Assembly: GCA_014529385.2 (NCBI GenBank)
Contig: CM043942.1
Coordinates: 23,024,991 to 23,088,990 of the forward strand
Length of the DNA stretch: 64,000 nt
From: Adiantum capillus-veneris
Lineage: Eukaryota; Streptophyta; Polypodiopsida; Polypodiales; Pteridaceae
Direction: 5' to 3'
The stretch's first letter is position 1. Each line of letters begins with the position of its first letter. Of this stretch, positions 1 to 11,020 are shown piece after piece. Made by a program: the position numbers and the translations under genes. The notes under the pieces are model-generated. The model was not told the DNA's origin and did not search any database. It worked only from the letters and a program-made list of their open reading frames with translations.

Positions 1-128
1 TGAGGAGCTATCTGATGCTCCAAGTTGAAGTTGAAAGTGGTGTTTCTTAGCCGACAAAGCGGTTGGCTGATGGTCAAAGTGTTTGATGGTCCAGTTTGAA
101 GCTAGCTAAAATGGTGGACCCATGTTTT

Positions 129-1814
129 GGTCCCATATTTACGGGAGTTGAAGATCCCAAGGATTGGTTATCAGATTTCGAGTTATGGTTGCTATCGATG
201 CGTATGTTGACGGATGTGGAAAAGTTGCAGACGGTGCCGTTGTTGATGTGAGGACGAGCCAAGATTTGGTTCGATGGTTTAAAGAGCACTGATTGAGGAT
301 CATGGCAAAGGTTGCAAAGTCAATTTTTGGAGCGATTTCGAGAGGTGATTACGCCGAAAGAAGCTAGTGCTAGGTTGAAGGCAGTACGCCAAGATGTGAG
401 TAAGGATTTCTCCATTTTCATTGAGCAGTTTGAAGCTTGTTGGAAGTAGGTAGAGGTTGCTACTAGGGTAAAAAGAAATTAATACTTCAAGTTGTTAAAG
501 CTGCTAGAGTGCTTGCATCCAAGGATTAGAGAAAAGGTGGAAGACGGTTCTGATACCTATCAAGAAATGGTCTATTTGGCCAAGAGGAAGAGCAGTAAGG
601 TAAAGTGGAAGCTAAAGTTAGGCGTGTTGAAGCCGACAGATTATATGCCTATTGCGAAGGTAGAAAAGTGTCCTTTGGTCTGACCAAAGGTGGCTCCAAG
701 TGCTCAAAGTGTAGAGCCTATTGAGGTAAGGCTGACGGTTGGCTATGTTCCTTGGAGGTTTCCAGTTTGTGATGTGCATGAGTCGAGGGTGGACAAGCTT
801 GTCAACAAGGAGAAGCTCCATGTCAAAGTGAACCAGGAGGTAAAAGCAGTAGCAGATGTTGAGGTTCCAATGAGTACTGAGGAGGTAAAGCCTGTTCTTG
901 TGGAGAGTTTGCATGAAAAGATAGCGGAGTGCAATCAGGTTGCAGATACCGAGGGTGCAGAAGCAGATGAAGAAAGTGTGCAAAGCCATGAAGATGGTTG
1001 AGCTTTTGTGGAGCTGCAAACAGATGAAGATGCAGATACGGAGTCGGTATATGATGAAGAAAGTGTGCAAAGCCATGAAGATGGTTGAGCTTTTGTGGAG
1101 CTGCAAACAGATGAAGATGCAGATACGGAGTCGGTATATGATGCCGATGATGATGAAGCTACAAGATCGAGTAGTTGGGAGACAAGCGATGCGAATAGAG
1201 CGGATGAGTCCACATCCTATGGCGAGGAGACGGAGTCTAACGAACCTGAGCTGGTAAAGGTAAAACTACCCTCTTATATGTTTGATGATATGGTAGTAGC
1301 CCATGTGCAAGAAGAGTAGGGAACAAAGCAAGCCAAGGTGCATGATGAAGACCAAGTGGAGTGGTCTAGGCCTACCAATGATGATACGTAGGTAAAGGTG
1401 AGTGTGTGGTGCCATGATAGTGGCTATGCTGATGAAAGTGGTGGTGGAATATGCCATGGTGGTGCAAGAGGTGCAGAATCTTGCCATAAGAGATAGAGTA
1501 GCCGTGCCTATGGAGGAGATGAGGATGATGCAATAGAGAACGAGTTTCTCTCTTCCTTGGTGGAGCATGATGCAGAGGTAGAAGAGGTGATTGAAGCACA
1601 AGTGGTTGAAGTTGATGAGCAGATGGTGTTGAGCGACCTTGAAGGGTCGGTTGACGAGGAAGGGTTTGATGATGCTGGAATTGAGTGCTGGGCTGAGGAG
1701 GAGGTTGTGATGCCAAAGACGGTGGAGATTCCGATGCAACAGACATGGTTAGTGTTGGATAAAGGAGAATCCCGAATAGTGGCTTTGCTTCCATTAAAGG
1801 TATGTAAGCTATAG
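129..1814 (+). pseudogene. Decayed gag of copy 1 (retrotransposon gag domain plus acidic tail)
   Basis: A single reading frame runs from about 129 to 1,814 with many in-frame stops (for example near 250, 292, 450, 999, 1086, 1317) but no obvious frameshift. The first ~190 codons look like a plant retrotransposon gag domain: GVEDPKDWLSDFELW, then AKIWFDGL and QSQFLERFREVITPKEASAR. After about position 680 the protein becomes strongly acidic and low in complexity (runs of E and D) to LLPLKVCKL. The order matches the minus-strand frame at 42.2-44.0 kb. Gag would form the particle of the element. The stops make it non-functional. Start not determinable because the 5' end is decayed. Confidence 0.7.
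966..1139 (+). repeat. 87-bp tandem duplication inside gag
   Basis: Two adjacent copies, 966-1052 and 1053-1139, appear identical by eye. The unit is 29 codons, so the frame is kept, and each copy carries the same in-frame TGA (999-1001 and 1086-1088). Confidence 0.9.
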
Positions 1815-2277
1815 TTGATGAATATGTGATAGATACAACTATGTGGTGGATGCTTCAGTACGTGTAGGGGTCTATGGTTGAGGCCTCCACTTTATTTGGC
1901 TAGGAGGGAGGATCAGACATGTGTTTGAGCTTGGTATCAGGTACATGTTTTTTGGATGGTGATATGCTTGGTGATGCTTGGTGTGGAGTAGGCAGTTTGC
2001 AGAGGGATGCATGGAGTGCATAAGGGAGGCTATGGCCAGCCTAAAAACTTGATGGTCTATGTGCTGGGGTACGGCACTATGGCGAGCAGTTACAAATGGG
2101 TAGAAGACACCAGTGGCAGGTGTTTGATCCACGCGGAAACTATTTGATGTAGGGGGTGGGGTAACCCACTTGAAGGTTTGGTAGTAGCCTTGCAATAAAA
2201 TTGTGTTTATATGGTTTTGGTTTTCTCATAGTGTGTGCGAGGTTTTGCAGTTAGAAGGCAAATAAAGCTCTTTTTTG

Positions 2278-2308
2278 GTTGAGCATAAATGCTCAACTAG
2301 GGGTGGGG
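2278..2308 (+). promoter_or_regulatory. Hairpin plus polypurine tract at the 3' LTR boundary
   Basis: GTTGAGCAT-AA-ATGCTCAAC (2,278-2,297) is a perfect 9-bp inverted repeat. It is followed at once by the purine run AGGGG and the LTR start TGGGGCAATG (2,304). The polypurine tract would prime plus-strand DNA synthesis. The related copy at 42,097-42,116 has the same hairpin with one compensatory base-pair change. Confidence 0.7.
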
Positions 2309-3883
2309 CAATGATGGTACATCCAAAGTGTGTTGACCATAAAGGGTGGCATAGGTAGGTTTGTGCAGGCTAGCAAAAGCATGCCAAAAGGCTGGAGCAG
2401 CTAGGAAGATCATGAACGGGCAGGTAGCAGCGGAGATGTATGACTGATGCGGTTATAGGCCAGGAAAAGCTCCAGAGGGGCTAATTTGGGGAGCAAGTGA
2501 AGGAGGTTCAAGGGGTAGTCTTTGGGTCCAAGAATGTAGAGCTTGAGGTGATGGAGGAGCAGGTGCAGACGGCTCATCAAACCGAGCTACAAAGCCCAAG
2601 ATATTGAAGTTTGAAGGTGCGTTGTAGACTCTTGTCAGACAGGGCAATTGGGGATAGGTGGTCCAAGTGGATGTCAGTGTACAAGCACGTAGTGCTCAAT
2701 TTATGGAGCATACCCATCTTTTTATATTGCAGATCAGAGCTACGGATTGCAGTTTATGGACAGTTGAAGTTTTGCCGGGGGCTAGTTGGTGCCCACCTGA
2801 CCACATGGGGAGTCGTGCCATCTGGTGTTTTTTGGACCGTGATAGAGTTTGAGAAGGTGCTATGTAGTGTATGGCGTTAGCAAGAGTTGACTCCTCATCA
2901 AACGGAGCCCGGAGCAAGAAGTTAAAGCAGTCGGAAGATTGGGTGCATTTGCTGAGAAGTGACCTAAGATGATTTTCCTATTTTTTGTGACCTCAGTTCG
3001 GGGTCCTTGGAAAATCTTAAAGTGCAGCAAGGACCGCGCACTTTTGAATTGGCACAGTGAAATTGCGGTCGAGTTTTGCGGTTTGGCTGTCGAACATGTG
3101 AGTAGGGAGCTGTAGCATATCAAAAGAGGCACTCAAGGGGGTTGTTAAAGTATGCTTTTCAAGTGTTCAAAGGAGGGGCACCCCTATATGCCGCCACTTG
3201 GCGTTGCATTGGTCCCGCATACAATGGGCAAGGCGAGGAACTCCGGGTAGAAGACCCATATTGGGTGCCCCATTTGGAGGTGTGATGGCGAGGGAAAGTT
3301 CCCCTTGAGCTTGGCGATGGCTACCGCCCATTGGGCACTGCAGAGTGGCACGATTGGCCGATCTTGGAGACGGTTTTGGTTGCACCGGTGGTGTACTGGC
3401 AATAATCGGCGTTTGACGGTTCTGTATGGTGTGCAACAGGTCGACGTAAGCTGATGATGTGGCATGTCGACCAGGGCATGATTCTCGTGTCCAGCCCTTG
3501 AGGCCCCAATCTCTTTTTAGGATAAGCCCCCCCCCCCCCCACAGCGATGCCGCTAATGCCTGGGTAGGGGAGGGGTCCCACGGCAGTGCCAGTGGAGCAA
3601 GAGAAAGAGAGAAAGATAAGTTCCAAATCCGGCCAGGAGGCCAATCCCGCCACAAGGCCAGTGAAGTGAGAGAGGGAGAAGGTGTTCAAAGAAGGTCAAT
3701 TCAAGAGGCGAACGGGCGGTCGAGTTGAGTGGACAAAGGGCCAAGAGGTGTGCACCATGCAGTAGTTGCCAAAAGTGAACTATGCCAAGTGCTAACAGTG
3801 CAAGGAAAATGCTAAAAGGAGCTCAAAGAGAACTGCACAAGCTAGATAGCTCACCTTTTTTTTCTTTTTTGGGTCTAGTTCAC

Positions 3884-3894
3884 CCTATAAAAGG
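3884..3894 (+). promoter_or_regulatory. LTR TATA box
   Basis: CCTATAAAAGG sits about 600 bp from the LTR end. The related LTR has CCCTATAAGGG at the equivalent place (44,752-44,762, minus strand). It would place the transcript start near 3,920. Confidence 0.6.
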
Positions 3895-4176
3895 ATGTAA
3901 ACATTTATTTTTTGGGGCCTTTGGTCAGTAAGCTTTTTGGCCATTGGAGGTTTTTTGCCTGTGTAAGGTTTTTGAGCCATTGTTTTTTGCCGAGGTTTGT
4001 GCCGCCAGGGGTGCAAGTTGATTGTACATGATTTTATATGCAAGAAGACCATTCATTGTTGTCTCCTTGGCATCATTCCCCCTTCTCTTCTTTGCTTGTG
4101 TGCGTGTGTTTTCGGGTGCGTGTCGACGTGTGTGCCCCCCCAAAGTTTGTCGTGCAAAGAGAGATAGAGAGAGACT

Positions 4177-4196
4177 ATGTGTGTGTGTGTGGAAGG

Positions 4197-4260
<64 letters not shown>
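4177..4260. repeat. (GT)n microsatellite
   Basis: An interrupted GT array within the LTR leader, split by GGAAGGTT. It generates spurious Val/Cys and Thr/His open frames on both strands. Confidence 0.95.
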
Positions 4261-4262
<2 letters not shown>

Positions 4263-4488
4263 AAGGCTGTGAATTGAGCAGAGCGGAGTGATTGGGTCTG
4301 TCTGGATCATTGCAAGGTGTCTATGCGTATGGTTATGTGCAAGCGGTGGCTTGCTTGCGAATAGTGTCGAGTTTTGAAGGTGAACTCTAGTGGATTGGGG
4401 CACTGTGTATACCTTGGGCTATAGTCAGGTATTGTGGTATGTGTTGGGTATGTTCCCCTTTTCCCCTCTCCATGTTTTGGTGCCCTCA

Positions 4489-5584
4489 AGTCCAAACTTA
4501 CATAGCAATGTCTCTATGTAACTATTCTAACACAAGGAAATAGCACCATCACATTGCTTAAACTATATACCCAAGTAATGATGCAACAAGGGCAAATCTT
4601 TCATCTTGAAAGTAGCATTCAAATTGGCCTTAAATTCAGCAATATGTTTCTCATTTGGTCCAATGATCAGCAAATCATCCACATAAGAACCACAATGAGA
4701 AGTACATCACCCTCACGCTTTACAATGTGCATTATGTTGGACTGTTACGAAAGCTCGTTTGACCAAATGAGTGTCAACCTTCTCATACCAAGCATGAGGA
4801 GATTGCTTCAACCCATACAAAGATTTCTTACATCTACACACTTTATCCTCTTGTCCTTTCTTGACAAAACCTCGAGGTTGCGTTACATAAACTTCCTCAA
4901 ATATGTCACCATTCAAGAAAGCAGTAACAATGTCGGATTGATATACATCCCAACCAAAATGAGCTACCAATGCACATAGAAAATGTAAAGTAGACGTACG
5001 ACAAGTGGGAGCAAAAGTCTCTTCATAATCTATGTCTTTTTGTTTTCCATAACCCTTTGCAACAAGTCGAGCCTTATTGCAATTAGTCTCACCATCCGGC
5101 TTGCATTTCAACTTATAAACCCACTTTGTACCAATTGACTTTTTGCGAGGAGGCAAATCACATAAAATCCATGTGTCATTTTCTAGAAGTGCATCATATT
5201 TTGATTGCATGGCAGCCATCCAATTTTTTTAATTTTGTGCTTCATCAAAAGATAGAGGTTCCTCAACATCATGTAAGCTATAGACACAGCCCCAAAACAT
5301 AACAATTTGATGCATAAGATGCATGGCGAGAACTTGAACAAGTACGACTAGAAAAAGGTGCATCCAATTTACTATCACGCAAAGTATGCACCATCCATTT
5401 AGGCATACCTCTAGCTTGCTCATTTTCAGCCCTTTCCTCATCAAGTACATCATGTACATTTTCATTAGTAACAGGCTGATCTGTAATATTTTCAGAAACC
5501 CCCATAGGCTATACATTTTACTCATTGGAGTTTACATTTGAACTTCCACCACTGAAAAGAGACAACAAAGTGTCATAAATGTCC
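4489..5584 (-). pseudogene. Copia reverse transcriptase (5' part) and upstream linker
   Basis: The longest open piece is 5,219-4,713. It carries the copia polymerase block: DALLENDTWILCDLPP, GTKWVYKLK, KARLVAKGY, DYEETFAP and the catalytic-palm start DVYQSDIVTAFLNGD, then SLYGLKQSPHAWYEK. After a frameshift the frame continues through a YVDD-like region (about 4,670-4,690) to KFGLE near 4,489. Upstream (5,584-5,229) is a linker with FSGGSSNVN and stops. The enzyme would copy element RNA into DNA. It is inactive: stops, at least one frameshift, and truncation by the neighbouring element. Confidence 0.85.
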
Positions 5585-5598
5585 TATGATGTGAGGTC

Positions 5599-5621
5599 CC
5601 CAATCCTGAGAAGATTGGGGC
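5599..5621. other. Inverted repeat near the LTR-like end
   Basis: CCCCAATC, seven bases, then GATTGGGG: an 8-bp perfect stem lying within 35 bp of the left end of the insertion. Role unknown. Confidence 0.6.
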
Positions 5622-6407
5622 GACTTGATAGATGGCCTTCCTTTACTCTCTTTTTTCCGTTGATGACACCCTACTCTGTTTCCACAAAGTAGAGATACGA
5701 GCAATAGAAGAGAGGAAGTCCTCTATCCCATCATGTTGTGGTTATAAGAGTCATACACCACAAGCCAGGTCGATAAATCAAGGACTCTAATGAAAACTAC
5801 TTCCTAACATAAAGATGAAATCTCATTGACATATATAGAATTCATAAGCAACGTCTCTTTCCCCACGTTTAAGAGGCACGGCCGCCATCCATAAAGCATA
5901 AATATGATATGAGACTAAGTATAAACTAACTAGTAATCTTGTAAAAAATACTCGACTAATTGGGTCCATAGCTTTTAGGGGCACGTATAATTGGGACATC
6001 TTGACTCTTGGCACAATGAGTTTCTAATTTCACTTCTCTTAATAAAAGGGAGTGGAGAGTTTCTCGACTAATCAAGACCAGCCATCCTTGACTGGCAACC
6101 TAAGCCAGCCCCCACTTTCCACCCCACACTCACACTTTTTATCTTGTTTTCTAATTACTACCACACTGTTTTACATATACAAACAGTGTTCCTTAATTAA
6201 TTCCAGACACAAATTCTTTTATACAGCCCTTTAAGCAATACTAAAACAATTCAAACAAGGCCTAATGAAGATAACCCTATAATCCAACAAAATAATCTTT
6301 CCAATTTCTCGTGAGTTGCCACTACTCGTGGACTTTCTATGTCTAACCAACAAAGCCTTTGCAAAGGATTTATTCTCTAACTACGAATTGTGTAACCTTT
6401 CCATCTT

Positions 6408-6530
6408 GCTAACCGCAAGGCATTCCGCTAACCGCCAGGCATCTTGCTAACTGCAAAGAACAAAAGAGAGTCGACAACCTCAGCTCAATCTCCGCTAACC
6501 GCGGAATCATCTCGCTAACCGTGAGGCACA
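6408..6530. repeat. Degenerate GCTAACCGC repeat cluster
   Basis: Five copies of GCTAAC(C/T)G followed by similar purine-rich spacers (…AGGCAT/AGGCAC), at about 6,408, 6,427, 6,445, 6,494 and 6,513. Confidence 0.7.
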
Positions 6531-6566
6531 AGACATATTCTTCCAGTAATTCTTCTCTTTAAATGA

Positions 6567-6645
6567 TTCTTCAAACATCAACCAACTCTTCATATCAATC
6601 AACATGATTCTTCAAACATGATCAACCAACTCTTCATATCAATCA
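6567..6645. repeat. Short tandem duplication (~35-40 bp unit)
   Basis: The phrase ATTCTTCAAACAT..CAACCAACTCTTCATATCAATCAA occurs twice in a row with a small indel between the copies. Confidence 0.75.
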
Positions 6646-6731
6646 ATAACAACCTATCAAACAATAAAAATTTATCAAACAATAACAAATAAATAAATAG
6701 TGACAATTTATCAAACAGTTCTTTCACTAAT

Positions 6732-7034
6732 CTATGAAAACATATGATTGTCTCTTGTGACAGAATCACGTTTCTTGGACGGTTTAAGGGGTTCCCTATG
6801 CTTGAATTCCCAGGTCAACATGGATGACAATGCAGAATTATGAATTTGTCTTATCAAATTAGCAACACGTTCGACTACGTCTTGTGGTTGAGGTTGGACG
6901 GTTTTGACTTATTCTGCAACCAATACCTCCGCTTGAGAAACATTTGGAGTAGTTGATGCCTTTCTCTGCACCTTTCTTGGAGGTGGAGCGACATGGGAGC
7001 CCTTCAAGATTCAAGTCACTTGCTTCGGGGCCAT
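6732..7034 (-). pseudogene. Remnant ~100-codon frame downstream of a TATA box
   Basis: From ATG at 7,034 a frame MAPKQVT.. runs 101 codons to TAG at 6,732, broken by TGA (codon 8) and TAA (codon 42). It is rich in K, R, Q and P (for example VAPPPRKVQRK and LKPSKKRDS). About 200 bp upstream is CCTATATAAAG, followed by a CT-rich leader. I do not recognise the protein. It may be the start of a decayed gag or a captured host fragment, or chance. Confidence 0.35.
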
Positions 7035-7230
7035 CGTATCACGAAAGAGAAAGGAGAAAGTGAGAAAGAGAACTCGAGAATTTGAGGGGCAGCACGATGA
7101 TAGTAGAGAAAGAAGTGGAGATGGAGATGGCCTGAGGGTAAGAGCTTGAGGGAGAGAAGGTAACTCTGACGTCAAGGCAACAGAGCTTCTTCTTCTAAGA
7201 GTGTGTGTCCTGAAAGAGAAGGGAGAGGGG

Positions 7231-7243
7231 TCTTTATATAGGC
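7231..7243 (-). promoter_or_regulatory. TATA box in the LTR-like insertion
   Basis: GCCTATATAAAGA on the minus strand, followed by a pyrimidine-rich leader to the ATG at 7,034. It sits about 420 bp from the presumed LTR start at 7,655, a usual place for a U3 promoter. Confidence 0.5.
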
Positions 7244-7660
7244 TCTCAAGACCAGCTAAGAATAGAGGGAAGTAAAGAGAGATAAGTTCGCGTACGTTCG
7301 TGACTCTTTTTTTTTTTTACGGGCACAAATTTTGATGCAAGATTTCGGTTTTCCAATTTTAAATGAAGCTTGGCTTCCAAGACAAGAACTCTAAACTTAA
7401 CTCCCTCCTCTTCCTTTCCTAAAAATACTCCCTCCTTCTTAAGGGTCAACTCTTATTTTTAGAAACAAACTCGAGGCTTAAGTTTTCTATCAACCTATTG
7501 TTTTCAAGTGAATAAGGGTCATAATTAGTAGTTCTAGAGTTCAATTTTCAATCTGATTGTTCCGTTTGAACACATTATGACTTAACAAAATGCAAACCTT
7601 AAATATTTGCAAAGTGAATAAAATAGTTATATTGAAAATTGTTGGGTATATTACATATGA

Positions 7661-8263
7661 GATGACATTACTGTCTCTAGTACATGATAGCAAGGGCTGA
7701 ATAGAATCTTCCACAAACACAACATCCCGTGAGACCAAGATACGCTTTGTTTGCAAATGATACAACCTATAACCTTTGCTTTCAACACTATAATCACAAA
7801 AATACATTTGACAGCCTTATCATCCAATTTTTTGCGTTGTGTTTGTGGCACCAAAGCATACGCCAAACAACCAAAAAAATATATGTGCTCAATAGAAGGC
7901 TTTCTATCATGCCATGATTCATATGGAGTAATAGACTACAAAGCTTTTGTAGGACACCTGCTAAGTAGATAAGGGACACACATGATGGCCTCTAGCCAAA
8001 ATGAAGGCGGCAAAGGTTGACTTTTGACCATACATTCTTCCATTTCCGTAAGTGACCTATTTTTCCTCTCAGCAAGCACCATTTTTTTGAGGTGTATAAG
8101 GCACTGTACTTTGGTGTTTTATCCCATGACTAGCTAAAAATCCATTAAATTCATGAGACATGTACTCCCCCCTCGATCAGAATGGAAGACATTTTCAGCC
8201 ATAGCTAGAAATTATCTGAAGCACATAATTACTTCAGTCTTTGCTTTAAGCGGAAATACCCAT
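7661..8263 (-). pseudogene. Copia integrase, catalytic core second half and C-terminal part
   Basis: From about 8,263 downward the frame reads WVFPLKAKTEV, then FHSDRGGEYMSHEF (second catalytic Asp), GIKHQSTVPYTPQKNG (catalytic Glu region; the NG.AE stretch is damaged by a stop and frameshift) and, after a degraded stretch, AYALVPQTQRKKLDDKAVKC and GYRLYHLQTKRILVSRDVVF. These are typical copia integrase blocks. The N-terminal half lies at 19,272-19,580. The split falls after SRHA, exactly at the GCATG duplication flanking the 11 kb insertion. Confidence 0.85.
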
Positions 8264-8268
8264 GCATG

Positions 8269-8433
8269 TGTAAGCCCATAGGGAAGATAGACATGCTCAT
8301 AACCACCCAACCTGCCTATATATAGGCCCCTGGCCCTCTGGCTCTTAGCTACATACAGCCCTTGTATTGCATGTGTATCTGTCAGCCCTTGGCCAAGGTC
8401 GTGCCCTCCTATAGTCCTACCCTTGGCATGACA
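8269..8433 (-). repeat. 3' LTR (165 bp) of the 11 kb element
   Basis: Matches 19,102-19,266 along its whole length and contains the palindromic TATA box GCCTATATATAGGC. It is preceded on the minus strand by a purine tract. Confidence 0.9.
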
Positions 8434-8448
8434 TTACTCCCCCCTTGG

Positions 8449-10921
8449 AGAAGCATTTCCGTCCGCAAAAACAAAAGTGGTAGGATCTTCATAAGAACAC
8501 TAATGTCTTCCATAGTGGCATCCCTCAGGGAGCCAGCTGTTTGTTTGACCAAAACATGGTTCAGTAGAAGGTCCAATGAGATCAAGAATAATATCTCATT
8601 ATTGCACATTGTTGTCCATTTGCAACCATCTTGTGTTACCGGTTCCAATCCAATCATAGTGTGTATACTCCATTTAGAACGCACATGAGCATGCTAAACG
8701 AGTTATCATAACAAAGATGTACCTGAAAGAGTACCGCTTTTCACTTTCCATGAAAGTAACTTGCTGACATAACTCATCAGCCAAGTTGAAATCTTTGACT
8801 TGTTCTCAAATTTCATCAGTAAACAACCCCACCATAATAACTAGTGTTCAAGGTTGAGATCTTGAAGTGACAAACATGTTTTACCTTATTGTAAGCAATG
8901 CCAACTAGACCGATACATTCTTGCCAATTGGATTGCTTGGTGCTAGCGTACATGCTTTGCATATCGTTCAGCACAAGAGTACACTTGTAACCTGTAATAT
9001 GCCTATCCTCTTTGAATTGTGATAGTATTGAGATGTGTTTTTCCCCACCGTTTATAGACAGTCGTCCCAGATGATTGGTAAACGCGGATCACCATATCAT
9101 ACAACATTATGGAGCAAACAACAATGTCCTGAATAACCATCTTGGTTAACTTGAAAAATCCACAAGCACCCAAACCGAGCCAAGACCTCTATTGGTGATT
9201 AGTAGACCCAAAAGTAATCTTAGAGAGATATTGCACATAGAGTGCAAAATGCGTCATAGCACTAATGTGATGAATATGCATGCCACTCCAAATCATCATT
9301 TGCTGAACACTAGGGCCCATAACACCTAGTGTGCATGCATTTAGCAAAAAACAGATCCTGCTGCTACTGCAATCATTTGCAAGCCTTCTGAAAATGTTTG
9401 AACCATAATAGAAGGTGAAAGATTAATCACTTCTAGGTACAAACAATGAAACTTTTTCATTAACAACGCATAGCCTTGCTATATGCGTAAACAACCATCC
9501 GTTAATGTTGTTTAGCAGCACTTGTACCTTAACAAGTCATGCTGAGTATCCGACAATTTCTCGCCACTGAAATTGTTCTTGACACATCGTGCTAAAAAAA
9601 GGTCTATAAAACGGATTTGACCAGCACCTAGGGACTTTGTCATGACACATACTGGAAAGAGTGGGCACTAGTGTCAGTCTCGGAGACTCATATTCTCCAC
9701 ATGTGGAATATGTCTCATGTAAGGGTGTCTAAAAAAATATCCTTCAAGTACAAGATGTACTTTTGCGTGGAGGTAACTGCAAAACTCTACAATGGGAGTG
9801 AGAGGGACCCTCATTAGCCTTGCCCCACACTGGCTAAACCGAACTCCTTGAGTTCGTAGACCATATTGCATCCCATAGGACAACATGTGCCAAATAAACC
9901 CTACAAGTGGGTTTATAACTACATAATGTAGAAACTTATATTGGACACTACATCCCAAATTTATTGGCTCTTACATGACCTGGTCATTTCTTTTAAGAGA
10001 AAAAATGGATGAAAGCATAGAAGTTTATGCACCCTACTTGAAAAAGGAAACAAAAAACATAAAACCAAATTAGATGCGTACGTGGAGGGTGAACATAGTG
10101 TTCACTTATTCGTAGGGAAAGGCATCTGTTCAAATTTCCCGCCTGCAAAGGCCTAGGAACACTAATTGAAAATTAGTGAAATGCAAGTAGTATTGCACAT
10201 GTAACCTTGGGTGTTGCCTTTGCAGTCCATACCCATGGGTTAAATCAACATTTTCAAACCCCTTGGTTGACACTGCATGAAAACTGCTCAACGAGCAGCC
10301 GATGGCCTGTGTCCATGACCCCCTTGGGTTTGCCTATGGCATTTTATTACTTTTGAAGTTGAAATATTTCCACTACCCCTTTGCAGTTTGTGGACTTCTT
10401 TCCTTGAAACTACAAGTGTGAAGGTTCCAAGGATGTACCATCAATCCTTACTAAATGAGTAGCAATCACGAGTTGGGTCTTACCCCAAAAACATACTCAT
10501 ATAGACACTCATAGTGCTAATAAGGAGCTCCACTAAAGTTGGAATCGTATCCACAACTAGATCTTTTTCACACCCAAAAAAGCATAATCTTAGGTTTTGG
10601 TGAACAGTCGTGCTGTTGGCTTCATCCATACACCATGGTAGATATAAACCCTTACGAGTTTAAGACGTTCAAAAACTCAACTTGACTTTCACACTTAAAA
10701 TGTGTAGTGCTAAAATAATGCCCAAAAAATCACTAATGGCAAGACTCTTGCTTGTCCATTGTAGTCGATGGGTACTCAGCTCAATGGATTACAAAAAGAT
10801 GGCTAGTATCCATTCCAAAATAGTGGCAATAGATGGCTCTTAGCCCTTCCTACTACCATATTGACATACAAAGATTTCAAGAAAAGATGCCTAGTTTCAC
10901 TTTTCGTGGGAGAGAAGTTGG

Positions 10922-10924
<3 letters not shown>
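8449..10924. other. Internal non-coding part of the 11 kb element, 3' side
   Basis: About 2.5 kb with only short scattered frames on both strands and no domain I recognise. Base composition is mixed, with no tandem structure. Probably untranslated internal sequence of the non-autonomous element. Confidence 0.5.
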
Positions 10925-10990
<66 letters not shown>

Positions 10991-11004
10991 TAGATAGATA
11001 GATT
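10925..11004. repeat. (GA)n and (TAGA)n tract at the LINE 3' end
   Basis: About 60 bp of GA followed by four to five TAGA units and GATTTTATTATC. Read on the minus strand it is the 3' tail of the LINE. Confidence 0.95.
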
Positions 11005-11020
11005 TTATTATCGTCCTCGG

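Larger units (their letters stand above)
1..4488 (+). mobile_element. Gag-only LTR retrotransposon, copy 1 (5' end outside window)
   Basis: This is the 3' part of an LTR element: decayed gag, acidic coding region, hairpin, polypurine tract and a full 3' LTR. A related copy lies inverted at 41.5-46.2 kb. Both share the gag start (GVED..WL), the acidic tail, the VFDPRG motif near the coding end, and the LTR stretch after the TATA box. No protease, reverse transcriptase or integrase was seen between gag and the polypurine tract, so it would depend on enzymes supplied in trans (inference). Its right edge near 4,488 is set where copia reverse-transcriptase coding resumes, so it inserted into that copia element. 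The left target duplication is off-window. Confidence 0.75.
2304..4488 (+). repeat. 3' LTR of copy 1 (~2.2 kb)
   Basis: It starts TGGGGCAATG directly after the polypurine tract and ends near TGCCCTCA, a TG..CA pair. A TATA box, CCTATAAAAGG, lies at about 3,884-3,894. The following 600 bp match in order the region 44.11-44.75 kb read on the minus strand: GT-rich stretch, 'gttttgaaggtga.ctctagtgga', and a closing C-rich block. The exact end is uncertain by a few bases. No convincing ORF is inside. Confidence 0.65.
5590..7655 (-). mobile_element. 2,066-bp LTR-like insertion (solo LTR or short element) in the copia frame
   Basis: Flanked by a 5-bp direct repeat TATGA (5,585-5,589 and 7,656-7,660). 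Its ends are TGTGAGGTCC and TATATTACA, so TG..CA. Deleting the insert plus one repeat restores the copia frame: the upstream frame ends ..TRDSNVIS and the downstream frame resumes DIYDTLLSLF after a single stop codon. No direct terminal repeats were found, which favours a solo LTR. A minus-strand TATA box lies at 7,231-7,243 and a short broken frame follows it. Confidence 0.8.

Noticed and set aside
4022-4403. Val-Cys and Thr-His frames around 4.2 kb, and Gly/Pro frames at 38.5-38.9 kb
   Set aside because: Simple translations of (GT)n and poly-G tracts.
6408-6530. CRISPR-like array of short repeats
   Set aside because: Repeats are degenerate, spacers are similar to each other, and the setting is a eukaryotic LTR.
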